From: Streptococcus constellatus subsp. constellatus
GTDB taxonomy: Bacteria > Bacillota > Bacilli > Lactobacillales > Streptococcaceae
Length of the DNA: 64,000 nt
Assembly (NCBI RefSeq): GCF_023167545.1
Contig: NZ_AP014647.1
Location: 62,001 to 126,000 of the forward strand
Reading direction: 5' to 3'
Shown: positions 53,621 to 63,558 of the stretch, piece by piece
How the letters are laid out: every line of letters starts with the position of its first letter
Numbering within the stretch: position 1 is the first letter of the stretch
Notes under the pieces: generated by a model
Database searches by the model: none
What the model saw: only the letters and a program-made list of their open reading frames with translations
Told to the model about the DNA's origin: nothing
Made by a program: the position numbers and the translations under genes

Positions 53621-54321
53621 GGTATATCACAGTTGAAGATTTGTCTTTTTATTATGACAAAGAGCCTGTGTTGGAGCATATTAACTACTTTTTAGATAGT
53701 GGCGAGTTTGTAACCTTGACGGGAGAAAATGGTGCTGCAAAGACGACCTTGATTAAAGCTAGTCTCGGAATTTTACAGCCTCGATTTGGCAAGATCACTA
53801 TTTCTAAGACAAATACGACTGGTAAAAAGTTGCGGATTGCTTATTTGCCGCAGCAAATTGCTAGCTTTAATGCAGGCTTTCCAAGTACTGTCTACGAATT
53901 TGTAAAATCGGGTCGTTATCCACGAAAAGGTTGGTTTCGTCGTTTAAATGCTCATGATGAGGAGCATATTAAAGTCAGTTTAGATGCAGTTGGTATGTGG
54001 GAAAATCGTGATAAACGGATTGGCTCGCTGTCAGGTGGGCAAAAGCAGCGGGCAGTGATTGCACGAATGTTTGCTTCAGATCCGGATATTTTTGTCTTGG
54101 ATGAGCCAACAACAGGGATGGATGCAGGCAGCAAGGATGAATTTTATAATTTGATGCACCATAGTGCTCATCGGCATGGCAAGGCTGTCCTGATGATTAC
54201 ACATGATCCAGAGGAAGTCCGAAAATATGCAGACCGCAATATCCATTTAGTGCGAAATCAAGATTCGCCATGGCGCTGCTTCAACGTTCATGAGAGTGAC
54301 AAGGAGGTGAGCCATGTTTAA
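53617..54321 (+). CDS. adcC: Zinc ABC transporter ATP-binding protein AdcC
   Basis: A 234-residue ATPase. Walker A reads G-E-N-G-A-A-K-T-T (Ala where most have Ser or Gly, a known feature of AdcC), the signature L-S-G-G-Q-K-Q-R and Walker B I-F-V-L-D-E-P are standard. It powers zinc import with AdcB and AdcA. Overlaps adcR by 4 and adcB by 8 bases. Confidence 0.96.
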   Translation: MRYITVEDLSFYYDKEPVLEHINYFLDSGEFVTLTGENGAAKTTLIKASLGILQPRFGKITISKTNTTGKKLRIAYLPQQIASFNAGFPSTVYEFVKSGRYPRKGWFRRLNAHDEEHIKVSLDAVGMWENRDKRIGSLSGGQKQRAVIARMFASDPDIFVLDEPTTGMDAGSKDEFYNLMHHSAHRHGKAVLMITHDPEEVRKYADRNIHLVRNQDSPWRCFNVHESDKEVSHV

Positions 54322-55120
54322 TTTACTAACTTATGATTTTATGCAACGGGCTTTTCTGGCTGTGATTGCTATGAGTTTGTTCTCACCTATTTTAGGAACG
54401 TTTTTAATTCTACGTCGTCAAAGTTTGATGAGTGATACACTTAGTCATGTGTCGCTTTCAGGAGTTGCATTTGGCTTGGTATTGGGTATTTCACCTACAA
54501 TTTCAACAGTCATTATCGTGATGATTGCGGCAGTTTTTCTAGAGTATCTGCGCACTATCTACAAAGATTTTATGGAAATCGGAACAGCCATTTTAATGTC
54601 GACAGGACTTGCTATTGCTTTGATTGTGATGAGCAGGGGCAAAAGCTCCAGTTCCATGAGCTTAGACCAATATTTGTTTGGCTCTATTGTTACGATTAGT
54701 ACGGAGCAGGTGATTTCGCTGTTTGTTATTGCGGCGATTGTACTTGTGTTGACTTTTCTCTTCATTCGGCCAATGTATATTTTGACCTTTGATGAAGATA
54801 CAGCCTTTGTGGACGGTCTACCTGTGCGTACTATGTCTATTCTATTTAATATCGTGACAGGTGTTGCCATTGCTCTCATGATTCCAGCGGCAGGTGCGCT
54901 GTTGGTATCGACCATTATGGTGTTGCCGGCAAGTATTGCTTTACGGCTTGGGAAAAATTTCAAATCTGTTATTCTATTAGCTAATTTTATCGGATTTGTA
55001 GGTATGATTGCTGGATTGTATATTTCTTACTATGCTGAAACGCCAGCCAGTGCAAGTATTACGATTATTTTTGTTGGTGTATTTTTACTAGTGAATCTAT
55101 TAAAAAAATTTATCAAATAG
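54314..55120 (+). CDS. adcB: Zinc ABC transporter permease AdcB
   Basis: A 268-residue permease of the metal ABC-3 family with about eight membrane segments; [15 protein letters not shown] near residue 40 is the conserved family region. It forms the channel for zinc delivered by AdcA. The start overlaps adcC. Confidence 0.96.
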   Translation: MFNLLTYDFMQRAFLAVIAMSLFSPILGTFLILRRQSLMSDTLSHVSLSGVAFGLVLGISPTISTVIIVMIAAVFLEYLRTIYKDFMEIGTAILMSTGLAIALIVMSRGKSSSSMSLDQYLFGSIVTISTEQVISLFVIAAIVLVLTFLFIRPMYILTFDEDTAFVDGLPVRTMSILFNIVTGVAIALMIPAAGALLVSTIMVLPASIALRLGKNFKSVILLANFIGFVGMIAGLYISYYAETPASASITIIFVGVFLLVNLLKKFIK

Positions 55121-55129
55121 GAGTGAAAA

Positions 55130-56632
55130 ATGAAGAAAATTGGTCTATTAGTAGCAAGCTTACTAAGTCTCTTTTTAGTGGCTTGTTCCAATCAAAAAAG
55201 CGCAAATGGGAAGCTAAATGTTGTGACAACATTTTATCCAGTTTATGAGTTTACTAAGCAAGTGACAGGTGATACTGCTAATGTTAAATTGCTAATCGGT
55301 GCAGGGACAGAACCACATGAATATGAACCTTCTGCTAAGGCGGTTGCAACGATTCAAGATGCAGATACTTTCGTTTATGAAAATGAAAACATGGAAACTT
55401 GGGTGCCAAAATTGCTTAAAACCTTGAAAAAAGGTAAAGTGAATGTGGTGAAGGCGACTGGGAAGATGTTGCTACTGCCTGGTACAGAAGAGGAAGGAGA
55501 TCATGATCATGGTAAAGAAGGACATCATCATGAATACGATCCTCATGTATGGTTATCACCAAAACGTGCTATTAAAATGGTGGAAAATATTCGTGACAGC
55601 TTAAGTAAACGCTATCCCGATAAGAAAGCGACTTTCCAAAAGAACGCAGCAGCTTACATTAAGAAATTAGAAACTCTGGATAAAGAATATACAACTGGTT
55701 TAGCAAATGCAAAACAAAAAAGTTTTGTGACGCAACATGCTGCTTTTCGATATCTTGCATTGGATTATGGTTTGAAACAAGTTCCTATTTCAGGTCTTTC
55801 ACCAGATAGTGAGCCTTCAGCAGCGCGTTTGGCTGAATTGACAAAATATATTAAGAAAAACAATATTAAGTATATCTATTTTGAAGAAAATGCTTCTCAA
55901 GCATTGGCTTCTACATTGGCAAAAGAAACAGGTGTGAAGTTAGATGTCCTTAATCCGCTTGAAAGTTTGACTGAAAAGCAAACAAAAGATGGAGCAGACT
56001 ACATTTCCATCATGCAATCAAACCTGAAAGCTTTGAAAAAGACGACAGATCAAGCTGGTACTGAAATTTCTGCTGAAAAAGAAAAAAATACAAAGACTGT
56101 ACAAAATGGCTACTTTGAAGATAGTGCTGTCAAAGACCGTACGTTGTCTGACTATGCAGGTCAATGGCAATCCGTTTATCCATATTTGCAAGATGGAACT
56201 TTAGACCAAGTCTTTGATTACAAAGCAAAATTAAGCGGTAAGATGACAGCTGCTGAGTACAAAGCGTATTATGAAAAAGGCTATAAGACAGATGTGTCTC
56301 ATATCAATATCACAGATAAGACTATGGAATTTGTAGTCAACGGACAAAAGAAAAAATTTACTTACAAATACGTTGGTAAGCATACATTGACTTATTCTAA
56401 AGGCAATCGTGGTGTGCGTTTCATGTTTGAAACAACGGATAAAGATGCTGGAAAATATAAATATGTGCAATTCAGCGACCATAATATTGCACCAACGAAA
56501 GCAGCACACTTCCATATCTTCTATGGTGGTGAAAGCCAAGAAGCACTTTTCAACGAATTAGAAAATTGGCCAACTTACTACCCAACTAAGCTGAGCGGAC
56601 AAGAAATTGCCCAAGAAATGCTGGCACATTGA
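55130..56632 (+). CDS. adcA: Zinc-binding lipoprotein AdcA (ZnuA plus ZinT domains)
   Basis: A 500-residue lipoprotein with lipobox L-F-L-V-A-C at about residue 19. Residues 25-310 form a ZnuA-like cluster A-I domain with a His-rich loop (G-D-H-D-H-G-K-E-G-H-H-H at about 122-133) and ligands at E-P-H-E-Y, D-P-H-V-W and later His. Residues 320-500 are a ZinT/YodA domain (G-Y-F-E-D-S-A-V-K-D-R) with H-F-H-I-F-Y ligands. It captures zinc outside the membrane. Nine bases separate it from adcB. Confidence 0.96.
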   Translation: MKKIGLLVASLLSLFLVACSNQKSANGKLNVVTTFYPVYEFTKQVTGDTANVKLLIGAGTEPHEYEPSAKAVATIQDADTFVYENENMETWVPKLLKTLKKGKVNVVKATGKMLLLPGTEEEGDHDHGKEGHHHEYDPHVWLSPKRAIKMVENIRDSLSKRYPDKKATFQKNAAAYIKKLETLDKEYTTGLANAKQKSFVTQHAAFRYLALDYGLKQVPISGLSPDSEPSAARLAELTKYIKKNNIKYIYFEENASQALASTLAKETGVKLDVLNPLESLTEKQTKDGADYISIMQSNLKALKKTTDQAGTEISAEKEKNTKTVQNGYFEDSAVKDRTLSDYAGQWQSVYPYLQDGTLDQVFDYKAKLSGKMTAAEYKAYYEKGYKTDVSHINITDKTMEFVVNGQKKKFTYKYVGKHTLTYSKGNRGVRFMFETTDKDAGKYKYVQFSDHNIAPTKAAHFHIFYGGESQEALFNELENWPTYYPTKLSGQEIAQEMLAH

Positions 56633-56701
56633 TGAAGATGTAAGAGCGTAAAAACGTTCAGAAATTAGTCAAAGTTAGGATTGTTTTTATGCAAAATAAT
56701 G

Positions 56702-56733
56702 AAAATCGAGTTGAGCAATCTTCTCGATTTTTT
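56702..56733 (+). terminator. Terminator after adcA
   Basis: AAAATCGAG and CTCGATTTTTT with a 12-base loop. Confidence 0.8.
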
Positions 56734-56735
56734 GC

Positions 56736-56791
56736 TTGACAATTTCCGGTTACAGATGTAAACTATAAAGGAATCAAAAATTACAATTGTA
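56736..56791 (+). promoter_or_regulatory. cop operon promoter with two CopY boxes
   Basis: TTGACA (56736-56741) and TAAACT (56759-56764), 17-base spacing. TACAGATGTA (56751-56760) and TACAATTGTA (56782-56791) match the CopY box TACAnnTGTA. One overlaps the -10 and the other lies after the start, a standard repression layout relieved by copper. Confidence 0.9.
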
Positions 56792-56811
56792 ATCATAAGA
56801 GAGATGAGAGA

Positions 56812-57279
56812 ATGGAGCAACAAAATATCAGTAGGGCAGAATGGCAAGTTATGCGCGTGCTCTGGGCGTATCCTCATAGCCGGAGTACCGAAGTGGTGGA
56901 ACGTTTAGAAGCTGATTTTGATTGGAAACCAGCTACTGTTAAAACCTTGCTGAATCGCCTGAAAACCAAAGAGTTTATTTCAATGGAAAAGATTGAAGGG
57001 AAATTTTACTATGATGCATTGATTTTAGAAGATGAGCACTTGGAAAATAGTTGGCGTACCTTGCTTGACAATATGTGTAACACCAAGTATGGCGATTTAG
57101 TGGTTTCTATACTAGAAAGTAATCAATTTAGTCAAACGGATTTGTCTCGTATCCTAGATGTTGTAAAAGAAAAGCAGGTACAAGCACCTAAAAGAGTTCA
57201 ATGCAATTGTCCGCTGGGTCAATGTACTTGCGGCGTGCATTGTCAAGATGAAATGAATAAATCCAAAATGGCGGAGTAA
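56812..57279 (+). CDS. copY: Copper-responsive repressor CopY
   Basis: A 155-residue BlaI/CopY-type winged-helix repressor (W-K-P-A-T-V-K-T-L-L-N-R-L recognition helix near residue 43). The C-terminal metal hook reads C-N-C-P-L-G-Q-C-T-C, the CxCx4CxC zinc/copper site, with an extra C-G-V-H-C. Zn-CopY binds the two boxes upstream; copper displaces it. First gene of copYAZ, 3 bases before copA. Confidence 0.96.
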   Translation: MEQQNISRAEWQVMRVLWAYPHSRSTEVVERLEADFDWKPATVKTLLNRLKTKEFISMEKIEGKFYYDALILEDEHLENSWRTLLDNMCNTKYGDLVVSILESNQFSQTDLSRILDVVKEKQVQAPKRVQCNCPLGQCTCGVHCQDEMNKSKMAE

Positions 57280-57282
57280 GAA

Positions 57283-59535
57283 ATGGAAAATGATAAAAAA
57301 GAGTATAAATTGTCTGGAATGACTTGTGCAGCCTGCGCGATGACTATTGAAATGGTAGTCAAGGAACTTTCAACGGTAGAAGACGCTACTGTGAACTTGG
57401 CTACGGAAAAATTGACAGTTCTTCCCAAAGAAGGATTTGCAAGTGAGCAAGTCTTAGAGGCTGTGAAAGAAGCTGGCTACCAAGCGGCAGAAAAAGGAGA
57501 ACAAAAGCAGTCTGATTATGCAAAACAGGTCGCAGAAAAGAAAGAAAAAGTACGCCAAATGGCGAGTCAGATTTGGTTTGCGGCAGGAGCAACTGTGCCA
57601 CTTCTTTATATTTCAATGGGGAGCATGATTGGTTTGCCGTTTCCTTCCTTTTTGGATCACACGGTGCATCCCATTGCTTTTGTATCGGCGCAGCTTTTCC
57701 TTACTTTACCGGCTATTTGGGTAGGCTGGGGCTTTTATGTGCGTGGCTTTCGGAATTTGGCGAAACGGCATCCGAATATGGATAGTTTGATTGCTGTAGG
57801 AACGAGTGCAGCCTTTCTTTATAGTTTGTACTCGGTCGTTCAAGTGTTATTTGGGCATCATACTTTTGTACACCAATTGTATTTTGAATCAGTTGGTGTG
57901 ATTATCACTCTTGTTTTACTGGGGAAATATCTGGAAGACAATGCCAAAGGACGAACCTCACAAGCGATTCAAAGTTTGATGAGCTTAGTACCCAATCAGG
58001 CAACTGTGATCCGTTATGGCGAAGTCGTAACAATTGATACGGAAGACATCAAGGTGGGAGACATTGTGCGAATTAAGCCGGGAGAACGCATGCCGGTTGA
58101 CGGTGTGGTTATATCTGGACAAACCTATGTAGATGAGTCTATGATGACAGGTGAAAGTGTTCCTGTTGAAAAAAATGCCGGAGATGTGATTACGAGTGCC
58201 ACTATAAATCAAACGGGTTCTATTGATTATAAAGCAACCAAAGTCAGTTCAGACACGACTTTAGCTCAGATTGTTCATTTGGTAGAGGAAGCGCAAGGGT
58301 CAAAAGCGCCTATTGCGGCTATGGCAGATAAAATCTCGCTTTACTTTGTGCCACTTGTCTTAGGCTTGGCAGTTTTAGCAGCTCTGTTGTGGTACTTTCT
58401 GGCGGGAGAGAGTTTGCAATTCTCACTTTCTATCTTTATTGCGGTGTTGGTCATTGCTTGTCCTTGTGCGCTTGGCTTAGCTACTCCGATGGCTATTATG
58501 GTAGGTACGGGAAAAGGAGCTGAAAATGGTGTCTTGATTAAGTCTGGGGAAGCTCTTGAAGCGGCTCATTTGGTAGATGTTATTGTTCTAGATAAAACAG
58601 GTACGATTACAGAAGGAAAGCCCAGTTTGACTGATGTACTGACTTTTAGCACTATTTCGCGAGAGGCTTTACTTAGTTTGGTAGCAAGTAGTGAGCAACA
58701 TTCAGAGCATCTGCTAGCAATTGCCGTTTTGCAAGCAGCTCAAGCAGAAGACTTATCTTTGGCGCCGGTAACAGATTTTCAAGCGATTTCAGGTAAAGGA
58801 ATTATAGCCCAAGTAGAAGCGCAAGAAGTGTTGATTGGGAATGAAAGTCTGATGAGACAATACCAAATTGAGCTTGGAGAACATATTTCTGATTTGATTT
58901 TCTTATCACATCAAGGAAAGACAGCTATGTTTGTCGCTTTGGATAGGCAATTGGTTGGGCTGGTAGCAGTCGCTGACCAAATCAAAAAAAATAGTCGTGA
59001 AGCTATTGCAAAATTGCAAAAAATGGGCTTAGAAGTGGTGATGTTGACAGGGGATCGTGAGGAAACAGCTCAAGCCATTGCAAGAGAAGCTGGTGTCGAT
59101 CAAGTGATTGCAGAAGTATTTCCAGACGGCAAAGCAGATGTCGTAAGAACTTTGCAAACTCAAGGAAAGAAAGTTGCTATGGTAGGTGATGGGATTAATG
59201 ATGCACCTGCTCTTGTACAGGCCGAAGTTGGGATTGCCATTGGTTCTGGAACCGATGTGGCTATTGATTCAGCCGACATTGTCTTGATGCATAGCGACCT
59301 TTTAGACGTGGTGACAGCCATTCGACTTAGTCAAGCCACGATTAAAAATATCAAAGAAAATCTTTTCTGGGCCTTTGCCTACAATACTCTAGGAATACCG
59401 GTCGCAATGGGACTCTTGCATGTATTTGGCGGTCCGCTGCTTAATCCTATGTTAGCTGGTCTTGCCATGAGCTTTAGCTCGGTTTCTGTCGTCACCAATG
59501 CGCTACGTTTGCGGCGCTTTAAAATAAAATCATAA
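57283..59535 (+). CDS. copA: Copper-exporting P-type ATPase CopA
   Basis: A 750-residue P1B-ATPase. One heavy-metal domain is at the N-terminus (G-M-T-C15-A-A-C18), followed by membrane segments, an actuator loop with T-G-E-S, the ion motif C393-P-C395, the phosphorylation site D437-K-T-G-T, then H-P-equivalent S-E-H and G-D-G-I-N-D hinge. It pumps Cu+ out of the cell. Translation is nearly coupled to copY and followed 14 bases later by copZ. Confidence 0.96.
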   Translation: MENDKKEYKLSGMTCAACAMTIEMVVKELSTVEDATVNLATEKLTVLPKEGFASEQVLEAVKEAGYQAAEKGEQKQSDYAKQVAEKKEKVRQMASQIWFAAGATVPLLYISMGSMIGLPFPSFLDHTVHPIAFVSAQLFLTLPAIWVGWGFYVRGFRNLAKRHPNMDSLIAVGTSAAFLYSLYSVVQVLFGHHTFVHQLYFESVGVIITLVLLGKYLEDNAKGRTSQAIQSLMSLVPNQATVIRYGEVVTIDTEDIKVGDIVRIKPGERMPVDGVVISGQTYVDESMMTGESVPVEKNAGDVITSATINQTGSIDYKATKVSSDTTLAQIVHLVEEAQGSKAPIAAMADKISLYFVPLVLGLAVLAALLWYFLAGESLQFSLSIFIAVLVIACPCALGLATPMAIMVGTGKGAENGVLIKSGEALEAAHLVDVIVLDKTGTITEGKPSLTDVLTFSTISREALLSLVASSEQHSEHLLAIAVLQAAQAEDLSLAPVTDFQAISGKGIIAQVEAQEVLIGNESLMRQYQIELGEHISDLIFLSHQGKTAMFVALDRQLVGLVAVADQIKKNSREAIAKLQKMGLEVVMLTGDREETAQAIAREAGVDQVIAEVFPDGKADVVRTLQTQGKKVAMVGDGINDAPALVQAEVGIAIGSGTDVAIDSADIVLMHSDLLDVVTAIRLSQATIKNIKENLFWAFAYNTLGIPVAMGLLHVFGGPLLNPMLAGLAMSFSSVSVVTNALRLRRFKIKS

Positions 59536-59549
59536 AAGGAGAATTCATC

Positions 59550-59759
59550 ATGAAACAAATCATCACTTTAGAAAATATATCTTGTCAAAATTGCGTAAAA
59601 CACGTCACTGAGCACTTTCTGAAAATGGAAGGTGTATCGGATGTTCAAATTGATTTAGATACAAAGGTTGCTACTGTAACCACGGATCACATTTACAGCG
59701 CAGAAGACTACCAAGCAGCACTTACTAAAACAATTTATAAAGTTGTTGATGTTGCATAA
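59550..59759 (+). CDS. copZ: Copper chaperone CopZ
   Basis: A 69-residue HMA-fold protein with C-Q-N-C in I-S-C-Q-N-C-V-K-H-V at the copper loop. It carries Cu+ to CopA or CopY. The motif is Ser-Cys rather than the usual Met-(Thr/Asp)-Cys, a modest variation. AAAGGAG precedes the ATG; it ends the cop operon. Confidence 0.92.
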   Translation: MKQIITLENISCQNCVKHVTEHFLKMEGVSDVQIDLDTKVATVTTDHIYSAEDYQAALTKTIYKVVDVA

Positions 59760-59761
59760 TT

Positions 59762-59802
59762 AAAAACGGATAGGCAAATATACTGACGCCTGTCCGTTTT
59801 TA
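59762..59802. terminator. Bidirectional terminator copZ / pseudouridine synthase
   Basis: AAAAACGGATAGGC pairs with GCCTGTCCGTTTTT (one G-T pair) across a 12-base loop. It slightly overlaps the last codon of the convergent gene. Confidence 0.88.
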
Positions 59803-60669
59803 GTTTTCTTTCTTTAATCCCTCTTCAAAACTTTCGGAAAAGGCTTCAATACTTAGTTTTTCAAGTGTAAAAGGATGTGTGAACGTTAAGCGATGAGCAT
59901 GGAGCATGAGACGCTCTGTATTTTGCGAATTGTACAGTGGATCACCAATGATAGGATATCCGTGGTGAGCTAGATGTACCCGAATTTGATGAGTTCGTCC
60001 AGTTTTAAGCTGGCACTTGATGAGGGTATTGTTTCCAATCTCTTTGAGCTTGGTGACCTGTGTTTCAGCGTATTGACCGTTCTTGTGATCCACCAGACGT
60101 TTTCTGCGATCATGACGATTGCGTCCGATTTTATCCGTATAGATTTGATGTTTTTTTGGGAAAGTTCCTTGTACCAAAGCCCAATATTCGCGAGAAATTT
60201 CTTTGTTTTCTAGCAATCGATTTAAGATTGGCAGGATAAATGGATTTTTAGCAAAAAGGACAGCCCCACTAGTTTCCTTGTCCAAGCGATGAACGACATA
60301 GCACGTACTTCCAACATAAGCAGAGACATGATTTAAAAGCGCCAGCTCTGTCGGTTCATTGGCATGTGTTTTCATACCTTCAGGTTTATTGACAATGATG
60401 ATGTGTTCATCTTGATATAATTCTTCCACAAGATCAGCTTTTCCTACTAGAATGAACTTTTTCGGATAATCTTCTTCGTCAAAAATCAATGTAATTTTAT
60501 CATGTGGGTGGATAATGCTCTGCCAGTTAATCGGTTTTTGATTGACGAAGACATGTTTTTTGATACGCAAAAAATGGCGAATCTTCCGTGGAATCAGAAA
60601 CTGTTCTTCCAGCAGTTCTTTGACTGTCATCTCTGGCAGACCTTGTGGAATCGTAATTGTAAAATGCAT
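59800..60669 (-). CDS. RluD-family pseudouridine synthase
   Basis: A 289-residue RNA-modifying enzyme. A weak S4-like N-terminal region (1-65) precedes the catalytic domain with H-R-L-D130-K-E-T-S-G, where Asp130 is the nucleophile, and H-Q-I-R-V-H-L-A-H in the C-terminal part. It converts uridines of RNA, probably 23S rRNA, to pseudouridine. It is divergent from pbp2a. The ATG at 60669 has no Shine-Dalgarno sequence and coincides with the predicted transcription start. Confidence 0.9.
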   Translation of the reverse strand: MHFTITIPQGLPEMTVKELLEEQFLIPRKIRHFLRIKKHVFVNQKPINWQSIIHPHDKITLIFDEEDYPKKFILVGKADLVEELYQDEHIIIVNKPEGMKTHANEPTELALLNHVSAYVGSTCYVVHRLDKETSGAVLFAKNPFILPILNRLLENKEISREYWALVQGTFPKKHQIYTDKIGRNRHDRRKRLVDHKNGQYAETQVTKLKEIGNNTLIKCQLKTGRTHQIRVHLAHHGYPIIGDPLYNSQNTERLMLHAHRLTFTHPFTLEKLSIEAFSESFEEGLKKEN

Positions 60670-60675
60670 GATTTT

Positions 60676-60703
60676 ATTGTAACAAAATAGTAGATGATTG
60701 CAA
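60676..60703 (-). promoter_or_regulatory. Promoter of the pseudouridine synthase gene
   Basis: On the minus strand, TTGCAA (60703-60698), 16 bases, TG-extended TACAAT (60681-60676). The predicted start about 7 bases later is 60669, the A of the ATG, so the transcript would be leaderless. Confidence 0.55.
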
Positions 60704-60771
60704 ATAGTCAGCTAACTCTTGAACAATTTCTTAAAGTTTTCTAAACTACAAGCCTAATGAGAGGTCCTTTC

Positions 60772-60800
60772 TTGTCTGGATATGGAGAAGGTGATAGAAT
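60772..60800 (+). promoter_or_regulatory. Promoter of pbp2a
   Basis: TTGTCT (60772-60777) and TAGAAT (60795-60800) with 17-base spacing. The predicted start falls at about 60807, the first base of the ATG. Confidence 0.55.
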
Positions 60801-60806
60801 AGGGAT

Positions 60807-63026
60807 ATGAAAAAATTGAGTGAATTATTTGAAATAGTAGTGAATCATTTTAAAAAGGACAGTCCTGAGTGCAACCATCAAGAGGTGACAGAGGTAGAAG
60901 AAAGCGAATCACATTTGAGCCGTTCTGGGAAAAGCCGAAAAAAGCCAATTTCTCAGCATCCATTTCGTCAATTTTGGCGTCGCTATCACCTGACGAAGAT
61001 TGTTTTGATTCTGGGACTTGGTTTTGGTTTGGTGACAGGGGGCTATCTCTTTTATGTTGCCAAATCCACTAATGTGAATGATTTACAGAATGCGTTGAAA
61101 GCAACGACATCAATTTATGATAAGGACGGAAAAAAAGCGGGCAGCTTGTCAGGGCAAAAGGGAACTTACGTAGAATTGTCCAAAATTAGTCCGAACTTAC
61201 AACATGCCGTCATTGCGACAGAAGACCGTTCCTTTTATAAAAATAGTGGTATTAACTACGGTCGTTTTATTCTAGCAATTTTAACGGCTGGGCGTTCTGG
61301 TGGTGGTTCTACCATTACACAACAATTAGCTAAAAATGCTTACTTATCTCAGGATCAGACCATTGAGCGGAAGGCAAAAGAGTTTTTCCTAGCTTTAGAA
61401 TTAACTAAAAAATATAGTAAAAAGCAGATTCTCACTATGTACCTCAATAATTCTTATTTTGGAAATGGTGTTTGGGGTGTAGAAGATGCCTCTAAAAAGT
61501 ACTTCGGCGTATCTGCCAGTCAGTTGACCCTCGACCAATCTGCTACTTTAGCAGGAATGCTCAAAGGACCGGAACTATATAATCCGCTTGCTTCTATCAA
61601 AAACGCAACGAATCGACGCAATACCGTTTTACAAAATATGGTAGCAGCAGGTTATATCAATCAAAATACTGCAAACCAAGCAGCAGCAAATGGTTTAGGT
61701 AGTCAATTGGTAGATGCTTATACAGGAAAATCGGCAGATTATCGTTATCCGTCTTACTTTGATGCGGTTATCAATGAAGCAGTGCGAGATTATGGCTTAA
61801 CAGAAGCTGATATTGTCAATAACGGCTATCGCATTTACACAGAGCTCAATCAAAATTACCAAGCTAGCATGCAAGTCATTTATGACCGTAAAGATTTATT
61901 TCCACAAGCAGCAGATGGTACGAGGGCCCAATCTGGCAGCGTAGCACTAGACCCTAAAACGGGAGGAGTTCGTGCGCTTGTTGGGCAAATCAATAGTACC
62001 AGTGCCAATTTTAGAAGTTTCAACTATGCCACACAATCTTCAAGAAGTCCGGGCTCTACCATTAAGCCCTTGGTTGTGTACAGCCCCGCAGTTGATGCAG
62101 GTTGGTCTATCAATAAAGAATTGGATAATAGTACAACAACGTATGGAAATTATACCGTGAATAACTATGCTGGGATTCAATCCAGTCCGACTGTACCAAT
62201 GTATCAGGCTTTAGCACAATCCTTAAATATTCCCGCAGTTGCGGCTGCCAATGAATTGGGGCTGAAAAAGGTTTTTGAATATGGTAAAAAATTTGGCCTG
62301 AATATGGATAAAGTGAGTCAGACCCTTGGGGTAGCTCTTGGTAGTGGCGTAACAACTAATCCACTGCAAATGGCACAAGCCTATTCTACTTTTGCAAATA
62401 ATGGGGTTATGAATGATGCGCATTTGATTACCAAAATTGAAAATGCTAGTGGGCAAGTCGTTAAAACTCATAAATCTACCTCGACTCGAGTACTCAACCG
62501 CTCAACAACAGAAAAAATGACGAGTATGATGCTGGGAACATTTACCAATGGTACTGGTGTGTATGCAGCACCTTATGGCTATACTATGGCTGGAAAGACG
62601 GGAACGACAGAAACTAACTTTAATCCAGATTTATCAGGAGACCAATGGGTTATTGGTTACACGCCAGATGTGGTGATTAGTCAGTGGCTGGGTTTCCCAA
62701 AGACAGATGAAAATCATTATCTTACAGGCACCAGTGCCAATGAAGCTTCAGCTATTTTCCGAAGTGTGGCAAATAGTATCCTACCGTATACAAAGGGTAC
62801 GAAGTTCGGTGATGAAAATGCCTATGCAAAAAATGGTATTGCACCGGTTGATACGAGTGGTACAAATAACACTACGAATCAAAGTGACAATCGTTCAGAT
62901 GTCTTGAAAGATGTGCAGGATAAAGCTAAGAACTTGGTTGACCAAGCTAAAAAAGCAATTGATGATGCTAAAATTCCTGAAAAAGCGAAAAATCTTTGGG
63001 ATACAGTCAAGAGTTGGTTCCAATAG
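60807..63026 (+). CDS. pbp2a: Class A penicillin-binding protein 2a
   Basis: A 739-residue bifunctional wall synthase. A cytoplasmic tail of about 70 residues with a basic patch is followed by a membrane anchor (about 71-92). The GT51 glycosyltransferase (about 105-290) has A-T-E-D-R-S-F-Y with the catalytic Glu and G-G-G-S-T-I-T-Q-Q-L-A-K. The transpeptidase (about 370-680) has S417-T-I-K, S-L-N and K597-T-G-T. It polymerises and cross-links peptidoglycan at the membrane surface. A Lys/Ala-rich helical tail ends the protein. The start matches streptococcal Pbp2a N-termini even though no ribosome site is present at normal distance. Confidence 0.96.
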   Translation: MKKLSELFEIVVNHFKKDSPECNHQEVTEVEESESHLSRSGKSRKKPISQHPFRQFWRRYHLTKIVLILGLGFGLVTGGYLFYVAKSTNVNDLQNALKATTSIYDKDGKKAGSLSGQKGTYVELSKISPNLQHAVIATEDRSFYKNSGINYGRFILAILTAGRSGGGSTITQQLAKNAYLSQDQTIERKAKEFFLALELTKKYSKKQILTMYLNNSYFGNGVWGVEDASKKYFGVSASQLTLDQSATLAGMLKGPELYNPLASIKNATNRRNTVLQNMVAAGYINQNTANQAAANGLGSQLVDAYTGKSADYRYPSYFDAVINEAVRDYGLTEADIVNNGYRIYTELNQNYQASMQVIYDRKDLFPQAADGTRAQSGSVALDPKTGGVRALVGQINSTSANFRSFNYATQSSRSPGSTIKPLVVYSPAVDAGWSINKELDNSTTTYGNYTVNNYAGIQSSPTVPMYQALAQSLNIPAVAAANELGLKKVFEYGKKFGLNMDKVSQTLGVALGSGVTTNPLQMAQAYSTFANNGVMNDAHLITKIENASGQVVKTHKSTSTRVLNRSTTEKMTSMMLGTFTNGTGVYAAPYGYTMAGKTGTTETNFNPDLSGDQWVIGYTPDVVISQWLGFPKTDENHYLTGTSANEASAIFRSVANSILPYTKGTKFGDENAYAKNGIAPVDTSGTNNTTNQSDNRSDVLKDVQDKAKNLVDQAKKAIDDAKIPEKAKNLWDTVKSWFQ

Positions 63027-63028
63027 AC

Positions 63029-63057
63029 TTGTCAAAAACGGGCTTTCCTGATATAAT
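63029..63057 (+). promoter_or_regulatory. Promoter of rpmG-secE
   Basis: TTGTCA (63029-63034) and TATAAT (63052-63057) with 17-base spacing, immediately after the pbp2a stop codon. Confidence 0.8.
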
Positions 63058-63075
63058 AAATAGAATGGAGGCGTT

Positions 63076-63228
63076 ATGGCACTAAAAAGAGCAAGTCTGG
63101 CGTGCACGGTTTGTGGATCGAGAAACTATTCAATTAAATTGAGTAGTACGCCAAAACCAAAACGTCTGGAAGTAAATAAGTATTGTAAACATTGCAGTAA
63201 ATATACAATTCATAAAGAAACTAGATAG
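63076..63228 (+). CDS. rpmG: Ribosomal protein L33
   Basis: A 50-residue basic protein of the 50S subunit. The zinc-ribbon type form is shown by two C-x-x-C pairs (A-C-T-V-C-G-S near residue 10 and Y-C-K-H-C-S near 37), and the ends M-A-L-K-R and H-K-E-T-R are typical. GGAGG precedes the ATG. The gene lies directly before secE, a common order in Firmicutes. Confidence 0.95.
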   Translation: MALKRASLACTVCGSRNYSIKLSSTPKPKRLEVNKYCKHCSKYTIHKETR

Positions 63229-63237
63229 GAGAAAGTT

Positions 63238-63414
63238 GTGAAATTCATCAGAGATACATTTCAAGTGTTAAAAGATACAACTTGGCCAACTAGAAAGCAA
63301 AGCTGGATAGATTTTATCTCAGTCATGGAATACACCGCTTTCTTTGTTGTTATTATTTATCTTTTCGATCTCTTTGTTACAAGAGGTTTAGTACGATTGT
63401 TAAATATCTTTTAA
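63238..63414 (+). CDS. secE: Preprotein translocase subunit SecE
   Basis: A 58-residue single-span form of SecE. The amphipathic segment with T-T-W-P-T-R-K-Q (conserved W-P) precedes one membrane helix (about 31-50). It stabilises the SecY channel for protein export. The start is GTG 63238 with AGGAGAAA upstream. Co-transcribed with rpmG, then a terminator and a separate promoter before nusG. Confidence 0.95.
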   Translation: MKFIRDTFQVLKDTTWPTRKQSWIDFISVMEYTAFFVVIIYLFDLFVTRGLVRLLNIF

Positions 63415-63419
63415 TTTTT

Positions 63420-63452
63420 AACCTGCTTGCTATTTGTCAAGTAGGTTTTTAT
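63420..63452 (+). terminator. Terminator after secE
   Basis: AACCTGCTTG and CAAGTAGGTT (one mismatch) with an 8-base loop and TTTTT tail. A new promoter (TATAAT 63497-63502) follows for nusG. Confidence 0.8.
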
Positions 63453-63558
63453 TGTAAAAAATAGCAGTTAAAAGGTTGCATTGGCTATTTTTGTGGTATA
63501 ATAGGGCTAGAAAGAAACCGAAGCCCACAGGCTTTTTTATTTAGGAAAGGAAGAACTC

